Shown here: positions 45,374 to 54,347 of the stretch, piece by piece
Position numbering within the stretch: position 1 is the stretch's first letter
How the letters are laid out: each line of letters opens with the position of its first letter
Origin: Phycisphaeraceae bacterium
GTDB taxonomy: Bacteria > Planctomycetota > Phycisphaerae > Phycisphaerales > Phycisphaeraceae
Direction of reading: 5' to 3'
Assembly: GCA_002716625.1 (NCBI GenBank)
Contig: PBAS01000016.1
Span: 1 to 64,000 of the forward strand
DNA length: 64,000 bases
Program-made: the position numbers and the translations under genes
The notes under the pieces: model-generated
The model's input: only the letters and a program-made list of their open reading frames with translations
Told to the model about the DNA's origin: nothing
Databases searched by the model: none

Positions 45374-45937
45374 TTAGGCCGTGAACATACCCGCTTGTTC
45401 GGCATATTCAAAAATGCCGCCCGCATCGATGATCGGCTTAACGTCACCCAACTGTTGAAGGGGGTAAGATTTTGAAGTCGTCAGATTCGTCAGTACTGGA
45501 ATTTCAAGATCAATTTCACATTCATCCCCCGTTGAGATCTCTCCTACCAAGCGGTCGACCGATTCGAAGGGCAGGAGGTATCCTCCATTGACACAATTTC
45601 GAAAAAAGATTCTCGCATAAAACTCGGCAACAACCACCACCGCACCGGCCTCCGCAAGTGCCAAAGGCGCATGCTCACGCGATGAACCGCAACCAAAATT
45701 CTTGCCACCGATGACAATTGTAAACTCACCCTTGAAACTTTCCTCCGGAATAAACCGGATACCACCATTGGGCAGCCCGCTATCCGCTGGCGGAATCCCA
45801 CTCATGGCATACATACCAAAATATTTACGCTCGTCTGGGTCGGCCGGATTATACGACAGGTACTCAGCCGGAATCATCTGATCCGTGTCCACATCATCGC
45901 CTACAACGAAAACTTTGCCTTTAATTTTTGGTTTCAT
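45374..45937 (-). CDS. leuD: 3-isopropylmalate dehydratase small subunit (LeuD-like)
   Basis: 187 residues forming the swivel domain of the aconitase superfamily: KGKVFVVGDDVDTDQMIPAEYL at the start, the hallmark GGKNFGCGSSREHAPLALAEAG, and VVAEFYARIFFRNCVNGGYLLP. With a large subunit (LeuC, not in the window) it isomerises 2- to 3-isopropylmalate for leucine synthesis; homoaconitase or methylmalate isomerase small subunits look alike. A strong -10-like TATACT lies about 40 bases upstream. A 7-bp hairpin at 45996-46020 precedes it and may end the upstream transcript. Confidence 0.85.
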   Translation of the reverse strand: MKPKIKGKVFVVGDDVDTDQMIPAEYLSYNPADPDERKYFGMYAMSGIPPADSGLPNGGIRFIPEESFKGEFTIVIGGKNFGCGSSREHAPLALAEAGAVVVVAEFYARIFFRNCVNGGYLLPFESVDRLVGEISTGDECEIDLEIPVLTNLTTSKSYPLQQLGDVKPIIDAGGIFEYAEQAGMFTA

Positions 45938-45995
45938 GATTTCAAAGTGTAATCAACTGCGCGAACAACTCAATTAGTATAACACCTATAGATTG

Positions 45996-46020
45996 CCTGA
46001 TGAAATACCCTAACATCAGG
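45996..46020 (-). terminator. Possible terminator hairpin at the end of the repeat lipoprotein gene
   Basis: CCTGATG at 45996-46002 pairs perfectly with CATCAGG at 46014-46020, overlapping the stop codon of the leftward gene at 46016. The bases that follow in the leftward direction are AT-rich but not a clean U-run. Confidence 0.3.
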
Positions 46021-47800
46021 GTTCTTTCTGGGACTCTACGGATCTCGTGTCATCATTTTGGCCAAAAGTCGGCGAGGGGACTCCAGACCGCATTGCCTTC
46101 AGTTTCTGCTCTAGCTTCGAAAACTGAATCTTACCCAGCTCGTTTTCCTGCCAGTTGGCAACACCTTTAAACCCCGCAAGCATTAGGTCGGCCTGATCAA
46201 TCTGCCCGCCATTAACCAAACGATTGATAGCGACCATGAATGCATCACCAACATCAAATCGTGTTTCCTCTGCCTGATTAATATCACCATCGGAAACCTG
46301 CTTAAGCATCTCTAACGCAATCTCAACAGCCAACGACGTACTGCTTACCGCCAGATAAGAACGTAGCAGAACAAGGTCGAGCTGATGTTGCATCGGCATG
46401 ATAAGCCGAGGTCGCCATGTCGAATAGATTGACTTCAGGTCGTCTATGGCAGGATTTGGGTCGCCGTTGGCAAGATGCAACTCCGAACGGCTAAGGACAA
46501 GTTTAATATATCTGTGTAACTGATCGAGATCTACGCTCTCCAGATCGACACCATGCACGGCAACCTTTTGTCGGCTAATTGCTGCGGCAAGCAGTTGAGT
46601 CCGCAGTTCATCATCAGTAGCGTGTTTAGATAGCTGATGGTCCGCTTCAACCACAGTGGCAATCGGCAGCCGGCCAGCCATTTCCAAAAGGGCTCGCCGC
46701 CATGCCGCCACCATCTGCTGATCGGCCGGCTTGTGATTGAGCAACACAAGAAACGTTTGAAGTTTTTTCCCCCTTTGCCTGGCTGCGGCAATCACAATTG
46801 GTCGGATGTATTCGTCATCAGCCCGTTGCGCCAATGCCACCAAACTACGGTCCGATGCGGCCCAAACCTCGGCGGCCGCCTCCTTGAGCTTCTTATCCTC
46901 TGCGTCCAACCAACATGAAATCTTCTGCCAATCTTGCTCATTGGCCACCTGTGCTAATAGTCGCACCATCTGGGGTCCAGGCACACGATCACCTTGAAGC
47001 TGAGTACGGATACCAGCCCCAGCACGAGCCAACTGGTCAGCATTTAGCAGATCTTTTTCAATTGCTGCGGCCAAGGCCCCGGCCGCGTCACGGCATGCTT
47101 GACTATCCAGCAACATCTCCAAGGCAGGTTCAACCGCATCCGCACGGGGCAGGGCGGTCATCAATGCCAAATATGCCTTAACCGACTCCCAATCGGTGTC
47201 CTTCCGGCTCGCCAGCCGGATGGCCACAATATCAGCAGCTTCACTATCGGCTAATTTTGCGAGCAGTCGGGCCGAATCGCGACGGAGTGTTGGTATCAGA
47301 TCCTCCAGACGCCGACGCAGTGCCCGGCGAAGTAGATCACCAAATGGCTGGTTTGTTGTAAGGCGGTTTCTGGCTAGAGCCATTGCCAGTTGACGCGTCT
47401 GGTCCAAGTCATCATCCAGCCACGCGACAAGTAATTCCGTGCTTTGTAACTCATCAACCGAAATGTATAAACGCCTTTGGATATCCGCCAAAGACTGCAG
47501 AGTCCGCACAAGTTGCACCTGTACAATGTCTCTTTGCTGGCGAATTTGGGTAAGCTCCCCGTGCAATTGTCCGATTTGATTAGCTGTGACCGACGAATTC
47601 GATATGCGGGACTTCCATGTGTCTATGCGAGCCACCTGGGGGCCGGTTGATGAAGCCACAACATCATCTTCATGAGATGTTTGATTGAGATTATCCCCAC
47701 CGTGGGGGTTTATACATGAGGTAATGAGGATCGCCATGACCACCAAACCATAATGTCGCAGCTGTAGGTAGTTCGATGGGCAGAATTTACTGGTCATCAT
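46016..47800 (-). CDS. Probable lipoprotein with helical repeats
   Basis: 594 residues from one of two adjacent ATGs at 47800; the frame is open to a TTG at 47866. The hydrophobic run HYGLVVMAILITSC looks like a lipoprotein signal with LITSC as lipobox. A coiled-coil stretch (about 75-140: NQIGQLHGELTQIRQQRDIVQVQL...) follows, then HEAT-like helical pairs (LEDLIPTLRRDSARLLAKLADSEAADIVAIRLASRKD, AVEPALEMLLDSQACRDAAGALAAAIEKD) and a TPR-like C-terminus. No enzyme motif is visible. It is probably an envelope scaffold specific to the lineage. It diverges from serS. Confidence 0.68.
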   Translation of the reverse strand: MMTSKFCPSNYLQLRHYGLVVMAILITSCINPHGGDNLNQTSHEDDVVASSTGPQVARIDTWKSRISNSSVTANQIGQLHGELTQIRQQRDIVQVQLVRTLQSLADIQRRLYISVDELQSTELLVAWLDDDLDQTRQLAMALARNRLTTNQPFGDLLRRALRRRLEDLIPTLRRDSARLLAKLADSEAADIVAIRLASRKDTDWESVKAYLALMTALPRADAVEPALEMLLDSQACRDAAGALAAAIEKDLLNADQLARAGAGIRTQLQGDRVPGPQMVRLLAQVANEQDWQKISCWLDAEDKKLKEAAAEVWAASDRSLVALAQRADDEYIRPIVIAAARQRGKKLQTFLVLLNHKPADQQMVAAWRRALLEMAGRLPIATVVEADHQLSKHATDDELRTQLLAAAISRQKVAVHGVDLESVDLDQLHRYIKLVLSRSELHLANGDPNPAIDDLKSIYSTWRPRLIMPMQHQLDLVLLRSYLAVSSTSLAVEIALEMLKQVSDGDINQAEETRFDVGDAFMVAINRLVNGGQIDQADLMLAGFKGVANWQENELGKIQFSKLEQKLKAMRSGVPSPTFGQNDDTRSVESQKEP

Positions 47801-48078
47801 AGTCAAGCGGAAACGACCCCCAATACCCACGGTGGTATGCAGAGATTGGCAAACCAAGGCAATCAAGAATCCATCGAGTTTATGATACCGTACAGATCAA
47901 GGGAGGACGATGAATTATGAATAAAGGGTCAAAGAAATTGGAACAAAAACATTTGAGCTTCTGGCAGGTTGTAATTGCCCAGTAGCTCTGAGCACCCGTA
48001 CATTGAGTACGGATTCGAAATATGCCCACTAGGGTTGGTATGATTCGCTGGTGAGCTGATGGCTGAAAGGTTCTTGCA

Positions 48079-49395
48079 ATGATTGATCTATCGCAACTCA
48101 GAGATAACCCAGAGAGGTTTCGTGATGCAGCAGCAGCCAAGCGAATTAATGTGGATATCGACCAAATCCTTAAACTCGACGCCGAGCACCGCAAGCTGCT
48201 GACCGAACAGCAGCAGATTACCGCAGAAAAAAACATGGTTGGCCGCCAGATCGGGCAGTTGGCCCCCCAACTCAAAAACGCTGTAGGCGATGAAAAGTTA
48301 GAGCTTCAGCAGAAGATGAAGCAGATGCAGCAACGACCAACCCAGCTTAAACAGCGCGAACAGGAGCTCAGCAAGCTGATTGGAGGGATTGAATCACCAC
48401 TAAACGACTTGTTGTTACATGTACCACAACCACCTGACCAAACCGTACCTGTTGGTGCAGATGATTCAGATAATGTTGAATTGCGGAAGTGGGGGGAGGT
48501 TCGAAAATTTGATTTTGAGCCCAAAGACCATGTAAGGCTGGGCAGAGACCTGGGAATGATCGATATTGAACGGGGAGTCAAGCTTTCAGGTACACGCAGT
48601 TATTTTCTTACCGGGCGTGGTGCCTTGCTGCATCAGGCAGTACTACGCCTGGCCTTCGACCGGATCTGCGGCCATGGTTTTAAACCCATGACACCACCCG
48701 TCATGGTGCGGCAACCGGCACTGGTTGGAACCGGATACTTTCCACTTGGCCGTGATCAAACTTATGCCATGACCAACGAAGACCCTGAACTGTTCCTTGT
48801 CGGAACTGCGGAAGTCCCACTCATGTCCTATCACATGGACGAAATCCTTGACGAGACCGATTTACCCCGGCGATATGTCGCCCAAAGCAGTTGCTTTCGC
48901 CGCGAGGCGGGGACCTATGGAAAAGACACGCATGGCCTGTACCGGATCCACCAATTCGACAAGGTTGAACAGGTCGTCCTATGCAAAAATGACATCATTG
49001 AATCAAAAGGCTGGCACGAGAAAATCCTAAGTTATGCTGAACAATTGTTGCAGGAGTTGAAACTACCCTATCGCGTGGTTGACGTATGCACAGGGGAATT
49101 GGGGCAGGGGCAGGTGGCCAAGTTTGATATCGAAACGTGGATGCCATCCCGCGAAAGTTATGGTGAAACTCATTCAGCATCACGCTTTTATGATTTTCAA
49201 GCTCGCCGTCTTAATGTGAGATATCGTGATGGTCAGGGAAAGGTCCAGTTTTGCCATAGCCTGAACAATACAGTGATCGCCAGCCCACGAATCTTGATTC
49301 CGCTGATGGAGCTTTATCAGAATCCTGACGGTTCAATCTGCATTCCTAAAGCCCTCACGCCATACATGAACGGAATGGAAAAAATCGACCCGTAA
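48079..49395 (+). CDS. serS: Seryl-tRNA synthetase
   Basis: 438 residues, normal length, cytoplasmic. It charges tRNA-Ser. The N-terminal coiled-coil arm is clear (LLTEQQQITAEKNMVGRQIGQL to QREQELSKLIGGIE, about 30-110). The class II core has YVAQSSCFRREAGTYGKDTHGLYRIHQFDKVEQ (motif 2, with the ATP-binding Arg) and FCHSLNNTVIASPRILIPLMELYQNPDGSICIPKAL (motif 3). SFTDYQ-type sequence is present as SRFYDFQARRLNVRY. An AAAGG ribosome site lies eight bases before the ATG. Confidence 0.97.
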   Translation: MIDLSQLRDNPERFRDAAAAKRINVDIDQILKLDAEHRKLLTEQQQITAEKNMVGRQIGQLAPQLKNAVGDEKLELQQKMKQMQQRPTQLKQREQELSKLIGGIESPLNDLLLHVPQPPDQTVPVGADDSDNVELRKWGEVRKFDFEPKDHVRLGRDLGMIDIERGVKLSGTRSYFLTGRGALLHQAVLRLAFDRICGHGFKPMTPPVMVRQPALVGTGYFPLGRDQTYAMTNEDPELFLVGTAEVPLMSYHMDEILDETDLPRRYVAQSSCFRREAGTYGKDTHGLYRIHQFDKVEQVVLCKNDIIESKGWHEKILSYAEQLLQELKLPYRVVDVCTGELGQGQVAKFDIETWMPSRESYGETHSASRFYDFQARRLNVRYRDGQGKVQFCHSLNNTVIASPRILIPLMELYQNPDGSICIPKALTPYMNGMEKIDP

Positions 49396-49571
49396 TTTAC
49401 CGGGATCGGATCATCGAAACACCGCCGATTGAACCAAAGCAAATCACCTCCGGGAAGGCCCTCTTTCGGATGCGACAGTGCTACCCCCCCCCAAGCCCAT
49501 AACCCCTTTAACAGAACAAACTTAAGAAAGAAAACTTGACGCCACACAGCAAAACTGATACCTTGTAGGTT

Positions 49572-51068
49572 ATGCCTCATTCAACGAAAACCCGTCAGAC
49601 CAAAAAATCCACTGGCAAAACCCGTACAACTGTCAAGCGAACGGTAAAAGCCAAGGGTTCAACTGCATCCCCGAAAACCAAACAGAAAGCGAACAAGACG
49701 CCCATCACTGCTCGCTCTATTGTCACCTATAGCGTGGCCCAGCGATGGCTATATGAGCACATCGACTACGAGCGTATGCGGATTGTGCCGTACAACAGCC
49801 GCACATTTAGCCTTGAACGCATGCGCAAGTTGCTGAGTGCACTGGACGATCCCCATCAGCAACTTCGATGTGTCCAGGTTGCCGGCACAAAAGGTAAAGG
49901 TTCAACCTGTGCCATGCTCAGTTCGATGTTGCGCGAATGCGGGTATACAGTCGGCGTGTTCTCCAGCCCTCATCTAATCGATCTGGCTGAACGAATTAGC
50001 ATTGACGGGCAGACAATCAGTCATGGTGATCTAACCGATGTTTTTCGATTGATTGCAAGCAAGGAGCGGCTCGTTGGTACCACGCCACCGAGTTTCTTTG
50101 AATTACTGACCGCTGCCGCCCTGTACTACTTTGCTGACCAGGCAGTGGACATTGCCCTGCTAGAAACGGGTTTAGGGGGAAGGTTAGACTCAACTACGGT
50201 TGTCACACCGCTGGTGACCGGCATGGCTCACATCAGTTTAGATCATACCAATGTGCTGGGTAATTCACTCACTCAGATTGCTCGTGAAAAGGCGGGAATC
50301 TTTAAAAAGGGTGTTCCAGCCGTAAGCGTGGAACAAGATCCAGCAGTGGCCGACGTCCTATCGCAGGTGGCTGAAGAAGTAGATGCCCCACTGACATTTA
50401 CCCAACGCGAGATCGATTTCAGCTACCGATTTGAAGCATCGCGAGAATTAGGGCCTCACACCCGTGTCTGCCTGGCCACGAAGACCAGTCGATGGGATCA
50501 TCTGGCAGTTCCACTCGACGGAGAACATCAGGCTCATAATTGTGGCTTGGCACTGGCGATGCTTGACTGTCTCAAGGCACACGAATTTCAGGTTCCCGAG
50601 GAACAGGTGATCTCCGGATTAGCCAAGACCACGCTACCGGGGCGTATGGAAAAGGTCTGGGACCAGCCCCGGGTTATTATCGATGGTGCACATAATGCAG
50701 CTTCGATTACCGCCCTGATTCGTGCACTTGGTGCGCACATCCCTTATGACTCACTGGTCATGATCTTCGGCTGCGGACAGGATAAAGATACCGATGGCAT
50801 GCTCCAACAGATCGCCCTTGGTGCTGACAAGGTGATCTTCACGCGGGCCAAAGCCAACCGACGTGCATATGAGCCTGATGACCTAATGAACCGTTTCAAC
50901 CAGATGTGCGGCAAAATGGCTCAAGCCGGTTCCACACTCACCGACGCACTACAGTTGGCCGAACGTGCAGTCAGTCGCGAGGACCTCATAATAATCACTG
51001 GAAGCTTTTACCTAGCTGGTGAGGCAAGGAAGCATTTCCTGAATAAGAAAAAGAAGTTGGCTTATTAG
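49572..51068 (+). CDS. folC: Folylpolyglutamate/dihydrofolate synthase with Lys-rich N-terminal tail
   Basis: 498 residues. FolC adds glutamates to folates and, in many bacteria, also makes dihydrofolate. The ATP-binding loop VAGTKGKGSTC is at residues 103-113. SSPHLIDLAERISIDGQ, ALLETGLGGRLDSTTVV, GMAHISLDHTNVLGNSLTQIAREKAGIFK (the carbamylated Lys region) and VIIDGAHNAASITALIRAL follow in family order. The first 48 or so residues are an extra basic, low-complexity tail (TKTRQTKKSTGKTRTTVKRT) absent from typical FolC. The DHFS activity cannot be decided from sequence. It is convergent with nuoA. Confidence 0.92.
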   Translation: MPHSTKTRQTKKSTGKTRTTVKRTVKAKGSTASPKTKQKANKTPITARSIVTYSVAQRWLYEHIDYERMRIVPYNSRTFSLERMRKLLSALDDPHQQLRCVQVAGTKGKGSTCAMLSSMLRECGYTVGVFSSPHLIDLAERISIDGQTISHGDLTDVFRLIASKERLVGTTPPSFFELLTAAALYYFADQAVDIALLETGLGGRLDSTTVVTPLVTGMAHISLDHTNVLGNSLTQIAREKAGIFKKGVPAVSVEQDPAVADVLSQVAEEVDAPLTFTQREIDFSYRFEASRELGPHTRVCLATKTSRWDHLAVPLDGEHQAHNCGLALAMLDCLKAHEFQVPEEQVISGLAKTTLPGRMEKVWDQPRVIIDGAHNAASITALIRALGAHIPYDSLVMIFGCGQDKDTDGMLQQIALGADKVIFTRAKANRRAYEPDDLMNRFNQMCGKMAQAGSTLTDALQLAERAVSREDLIIITGSFYLAGEARKHFLNKKKKLAY

Positions 51069-51187
51069 TCAACCGGCTCGGTACCGAAAAAAGTATCACC
51101 TAGATGACAAATGTGGCCTTACGACCTGTTATTACCACATCTTTATCCAATCAGATTTTCAGCCGAAGATCAGCAGTACACTAGCTG

Positions 51188-51586
51188 CTAGTCGTATCGA
51201 AACACACCCTTGCGCCAAGCGTAGGTGAAAGCAACCACACTGGTCAGCAGGAAAAACAGGACCCGCCCCAGAAACAATGGACGTAGAGCACTTTCATCTG
51301 CCAGACTGCCGAATACGACCGCCCAAGGGTAGAGGAAGACGATTTCAACGTCGAACAAGAGGAATGTCATGGCCACCACATAAAACCGGACATGAAAACG
51401 CCTACGTGCCGAACTGAATGGATTCATACCCGATTCGTATGCCATGCCCTTGACTGGACCTTGACTCCGTGGGCCTAAAACCGTGGTCAAAATGACATTG
51501 CCAACGCCGAATAGAATCGCCATGACCAAAAGTACCACAATGGGACCGTAATGACTGATACTGTCGATTGTTGACAAATTCGCCAT
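51188..51586 (-). CDS. nuoA: NADH-quinone oxidoreductase subunit A
   Basis: 132 residues with three membrane spans: GPIVVLLVMAILFGVGNVILT, FYVVAMTFLLFDVEIVFLYPWAVVF and VLFFLLTSVVAFTYAW. The loop KGMAYESGMNPFSSARRRFHVRFY is the NuoA signature (YECG, here YESG, so the Cys used as an activity-state marker in other species is a Ser). LLFDVEIVFLYPWA carries the conserved Asp and Glu of the membrane arm. NuoA normally starts a nuoA-N operon; here it ends without other nuo genes. It diverges from thyX with about 60 bases between starts. Confidence 0.92.
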   Translation of the reverse strand: MANLSTIDSISHYGPIVVLLVMAILFGVGNVILTTVLGPRSQGPVKGMAYESGMNPFSSARRRFHVRFYVVAMTFLLFDVEIVFLYPWAVVFGSLADESALRPLFLGRVLFFLLTSVVAFTYAWRKGVFRYD

Positions 51587-51649
51587 GAGTGCAAAAGAAT
51601 AGACGAAGGGCCCTGTGCGAACAAACGACAGCCCGGTACACTGACAGCT

Positions 51650-52552
51650 ATGGATTCAGAGCATCCCAATATTGAACACCAACCATCATCCGTGCAGATG
51701 CGGGATGTCATGAACGATGCAGCCCGCTGGCAGGTGAAAATCCATGAGCATGGCATGATGGCACTGGTTGATGTCATGCCGCGATTGGTTCCCGTCGACT
51801 CTACGGCAGACAGTGCGATCGTCCAGGCTGCTCGTGTAAGCTACGGAGCGGGCACCAAGAAAATCAATGAAGACCGCGGCCTGATTCGATACCTACTTCG
51901 GCATCGACATTCCACGCCGTTTGAAATGGTTGAGTTCAAGTTTCACATTGCAATGCCAATTTTTATCGCACGACAGTGGATCCGCCACCGCACAGCCAAT
52001 GTGAATGAATATTCTGCTCGCTATTCGATTGTTCCCGATGCTTTTTATCATCCCAGCGCCAAAAACATCCGTGCGCAATCAATGTCCAATCGCCAGGGGG
52101 GGGATGAATCGATTGACCCAGCAACCGCACAACAGTTTTTAGAGTATCTGGATCGATGTGAATCTCAGTACATCCAATACACAGACTTGCTGGACAAGGG
52201 CGTAAGCCGTGAACTAGCGAGAATCGGCTTACCCGTCAACATTTACACGCAATGGTATTGGAAGTGCGACTTGCACAACATCCTGCACTTCCTGTCATTG
52301 CGTATGGATTCTCATGCCCAGCAGGAAATCCGAGATTATGCCGGTGCAATGTTCGCAATCATCAAGAAAATCGTACCGATTACTGCTGAGGCTTTTGAGG
52401 ACTATCAACTTGGCAGCGAGCATCTGACACGCCTTGAACTCGATGCCCTGCGAACTGGCAAACCAATTGAAACCACCAACAAACGTGAAATTGACGAATG
52501 GCAGGCCAAGCAGAAAAGGCTTGGATTAGCACGCATCTCGGTGGAATCGTAA
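51650..52552 (+). CDS. thyX: Flavin-dependent thymidylate synthase
   Basis: 300 residues, a little longer than usual. ThyX makes dTMP from dUMP using FAD and methylene-tetrahydrofolate. The defining RHRx7S motif is RHRTANVNEYS at residues 112-122. RHRHSTPFEMVEFKFHIAMPIFIARQWI precedes it, and ELARIGLPVNIYTQWYWKCDLHNILHFLSLRMDSHAQQEIRDYA carries the dUMP- and FAD-binding residues. The first 25 residues vary and an internal ATG is possible. No thyA is in the window. folC lies nearby, a loose folate link. Confidence 0.95.
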   Translation: MDSEHPNIEHQPSSVQMRDVMNDAARWQVKIHEHGMMALVDVMPRLVPVDSTADSAIVQAARVSYGAGTKKINEDRGLIRYLLRHRHSTPFEMVEFKFHIAMPIFIARQWIRHRTANVNEYSARYSIVPDAFYHPSAKNIRAQSMSNRQGGDESIDPATAQQFLEYLDRCESQYIQYTDLLDKGVSRELARIGLPVNIYTQWYWKCDLHNILHFLSLRMDSHAQQEIRDYAGAMFAIIKKIVPITAEAFEDYQLGSEHLTRLELDALRTGKPIETTNKREIDEWQAKQKRLGLARISVES

Positions 52553-52683
52553 CCTTATTTCATTACTATCACACGACGAACTGTGTAAGGATTACGTCAC
52601 TGAGTGGTTGTATCATCAATTCCGTTTTCCTGCCATGAACTTGGCAAGTGGAAACACGCTATAACTGTCCGGATAATGTGGCC

Positions 52684-53829
52684 ATGGAATTAATACGTGT
52701 TGATCAACGTAATACTGAACAAGTCAGCCGGATATCACAACAGGCCTGTGATTTATTAAAATCCGGGAAACTGGTGGTCTTTCCAACAGAGACGGTCTAT
52801 GGCGTAGCGTGCATGGCTTCTAGTGATCAAGGTTACAATGCACTTCGACAACTCAAACAGAGGCCGGAGGGCCAACCTTTTACGGTGCACGTGGCCGATG
52901 CCCAAAGTGCCGGACGATATGCCGATTTATCTGGTTCACTGACCCAGCGGTTGGTTCGCAGGGTGTTTCCTGGCCCTGTAACCATCATCGCCGAATTGGC
53001 AGACAACCTAATCGATCAGAAGTTTGCGGCCATGAAGTTGGCGAGGGATGTCCGTTCGCGGATCTACCATGAAAACACCGTGGGGCTAAGGTGTCCTGAC
53101 GACACTCTGGCCCAGAAAATTCTGGGGGCGATTAACGAACCAGTGATTGCCAGCAGTGCAAATACCCGTGGGCAGGAACCACCACAGAATGGCGAGGAAG
53201 CGGCTAGAGCGATTGGCGAGCAGGTTGATCTAATTATTGATTGTGGTCCAACCCGATTCGCCAAACCGTCAACCATTGTGCGGATCACAGCAGCAACAAA
53301 CTGTAATGAACATGGAATCTCTGTTGAACGCACAGGCGTCTATGACGAGCGATTTATCAGAAAATTGTTACAGCAGAACATCTTGCTGGTCTGCAGCGGC
53401 AATACCTGCCGATCCCCCATGGCTGAAGCCATTGGAAGGAAGCTGCTTAGCGAAAAGCAACAGAATATCGCAGGGCCGGATTCGTCCGATGCGACAGTGT
53501 GGTCGGCTGGGGTCTATGCAATCCACGGGGCACCTGCCAGCGCTGAATCAATTGAAGCCATGGCCAAGATCGGCATTGACCTGACCAAACATCGGTCCAG
53601 GCCACTGACTGCCGAGATGATTCACGAAGCAGAAACGATCTATTGCATGACGACCACACACCGAGCAGCAGTTATCGCCATCGCGCCGACATCAGCCTCA
53701 AAAACCTTTACACTAGACCCTGACGGTGATATCGATGATCCGATTGGGTCCGGCTCCAGCAGCTACCAGCGTTGCGCCGACCTTATTCATCAATGTTTGT
53801 CACAGAGATTTAAGGAGCATCTCCAATGA
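52684..53829 (+). CDS. Fusion of threonylcarbamoyl-AMP synthase (TsaC/Sua5) and low-MW protein phosphatase
   Basis: 381 residues from the ATG at 52684 (a GTG at 52648 is open). Residues about 1-220 are a YrdC/Sua5 domain: GKLVVFPTETVYGVACMAS, LKQRPEGQPFTVHV, FPGPVTIIAEL, VGLRCPDDTLAQKIL, PVIASSANTRGQEPP and IIDCGPTRFAKPSTIV. This makes the threonylcarbamoyl-AMP used for t6A in tRNA. Residues about 230-381 are a low-MW phosphatase: ILLVCSGNTCRSPMAEAIG with nucleophile Cys237 and Arg243 of the CX5R loop, and TLDPDGDIDDPIG with the general-acid Asp. It may act on phosphotyrosine or phosphoarginine, or as an arsenate reductase. Its stop overlaps rpiB by four bases; the same order of three functions occurs as separate genes in Bacillus (ywlC-ywlE-ywlF). 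Confidence 0.88.
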   Translation: MELIRVDQRNTEQVSRISQQACDLLKSGKLVVFPTETVYGVACMASSDQGYNALRQLKQRPEGQPFTVHVADAQSAGRYADLSGSLTQRLVRRVFPGPVTIIAELADNLIDQKFAAMKLARDVRSRIYHENTVGLRCPDDTLAQKILGAINEPVIASSANTRGQEPPQNGEEAARAIGEQVDLIIDCGPTRFAKPSTIVRITAATNCNEHGISVERTGVYDERFIRKLLQQNILLVCSGNTCRSPMAEAIGRKLLSEKQQNIAGPDSSDATVWSAGVYAIHGAPASAESIEAMAKIGIDLTKHRSRPLTAEMIHEAETIYCMTTTHRAAVIAIAPTSASKTFTLDPDGDIDDPIGSGSSSYQRCADLIHQCLSQRFKEHLQ

Positions 53830-54320
53830 AAGTGGCCATTGCAAGTGACCATCGTGGCTACGACATGTGCCAGCAGTTGTGCGAATGGCTGGATCAGCAG
53901 GAGTACGAGGTGGTGAAGTTGGGCCCAGCGTCTAACAAGCCAAACGACTACCCCGATCCGGCGGTGGCAGTGGCAACAGCGGTGTCCCAAATGCAATGTG
54001 AGTGCGGCATCTTGGTTGGTGGATCGGGAATTGGAATGAGTATCGTCGCCAATAAGATCAGGGGGATTCGCGCCGCATTGGTCCATGACGCGATAGGTGC
54101 CGACCAGAGCCGTCGCCACAACGACGCCAATGTGTTGTGCTTGCCTTCTGACATGCTGGGCCAACGAATCGTCAACCAGATCGTACGGACCTGGCTGATG
54201 ACGGAATTCGAGGGTGGACGTCACGAGCGCCGGCTCAATAAAATTGCCGAGCTTGAGCAAACAAGACCGATGCCAAACCCATCACAATCAACCAACAGTT
54301 CGCCCACCGCCTCCGAATAG
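53826..54320 (+). CDS. rpiB: RpiB/LacAB-family sugar-phosphate isomerase
   Basis: 164 residues matching ribose 5-phosphate isomerase B: MKVAIASDHRGYDM, DYPDPAVAVATAVSQ, CGILVGGSGIGMSIVANKIRGIRAALVHDAIGADQSRRHNDANVLCL and FEGGRHERRLNKI. The catalytic Cys of E. coli RpiB (CGTG) is Gly65 here, and the Glu used instead in Mycobacterium RpiB lines up with Met71; Asp8, His9 and the HND His remain. The last 20 residues are a Pro/Ser/Thr tail. The start overlaps the fusion gene stop (ATGA), so the two are likely translationally coupled. Confidence 0.88.
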   Translation: MKVAIASDHRGYDMCQQLCEWLDQQEYEVVKLGPASNKPNDYPDPAVAVATAVSQMQCECGILVGGSGIGMSIVANKIRGIRAALVHDAIGADQSRRHNDANVLCLPSDMLGQRIVNQIVRTWLMTEFEGGRHERRLNKIAELEQTRPMPNPSQSTNSSPTASE

Positions 54321-54347
54321 CAACCACGGATAGCTTCGAGTTTACCG

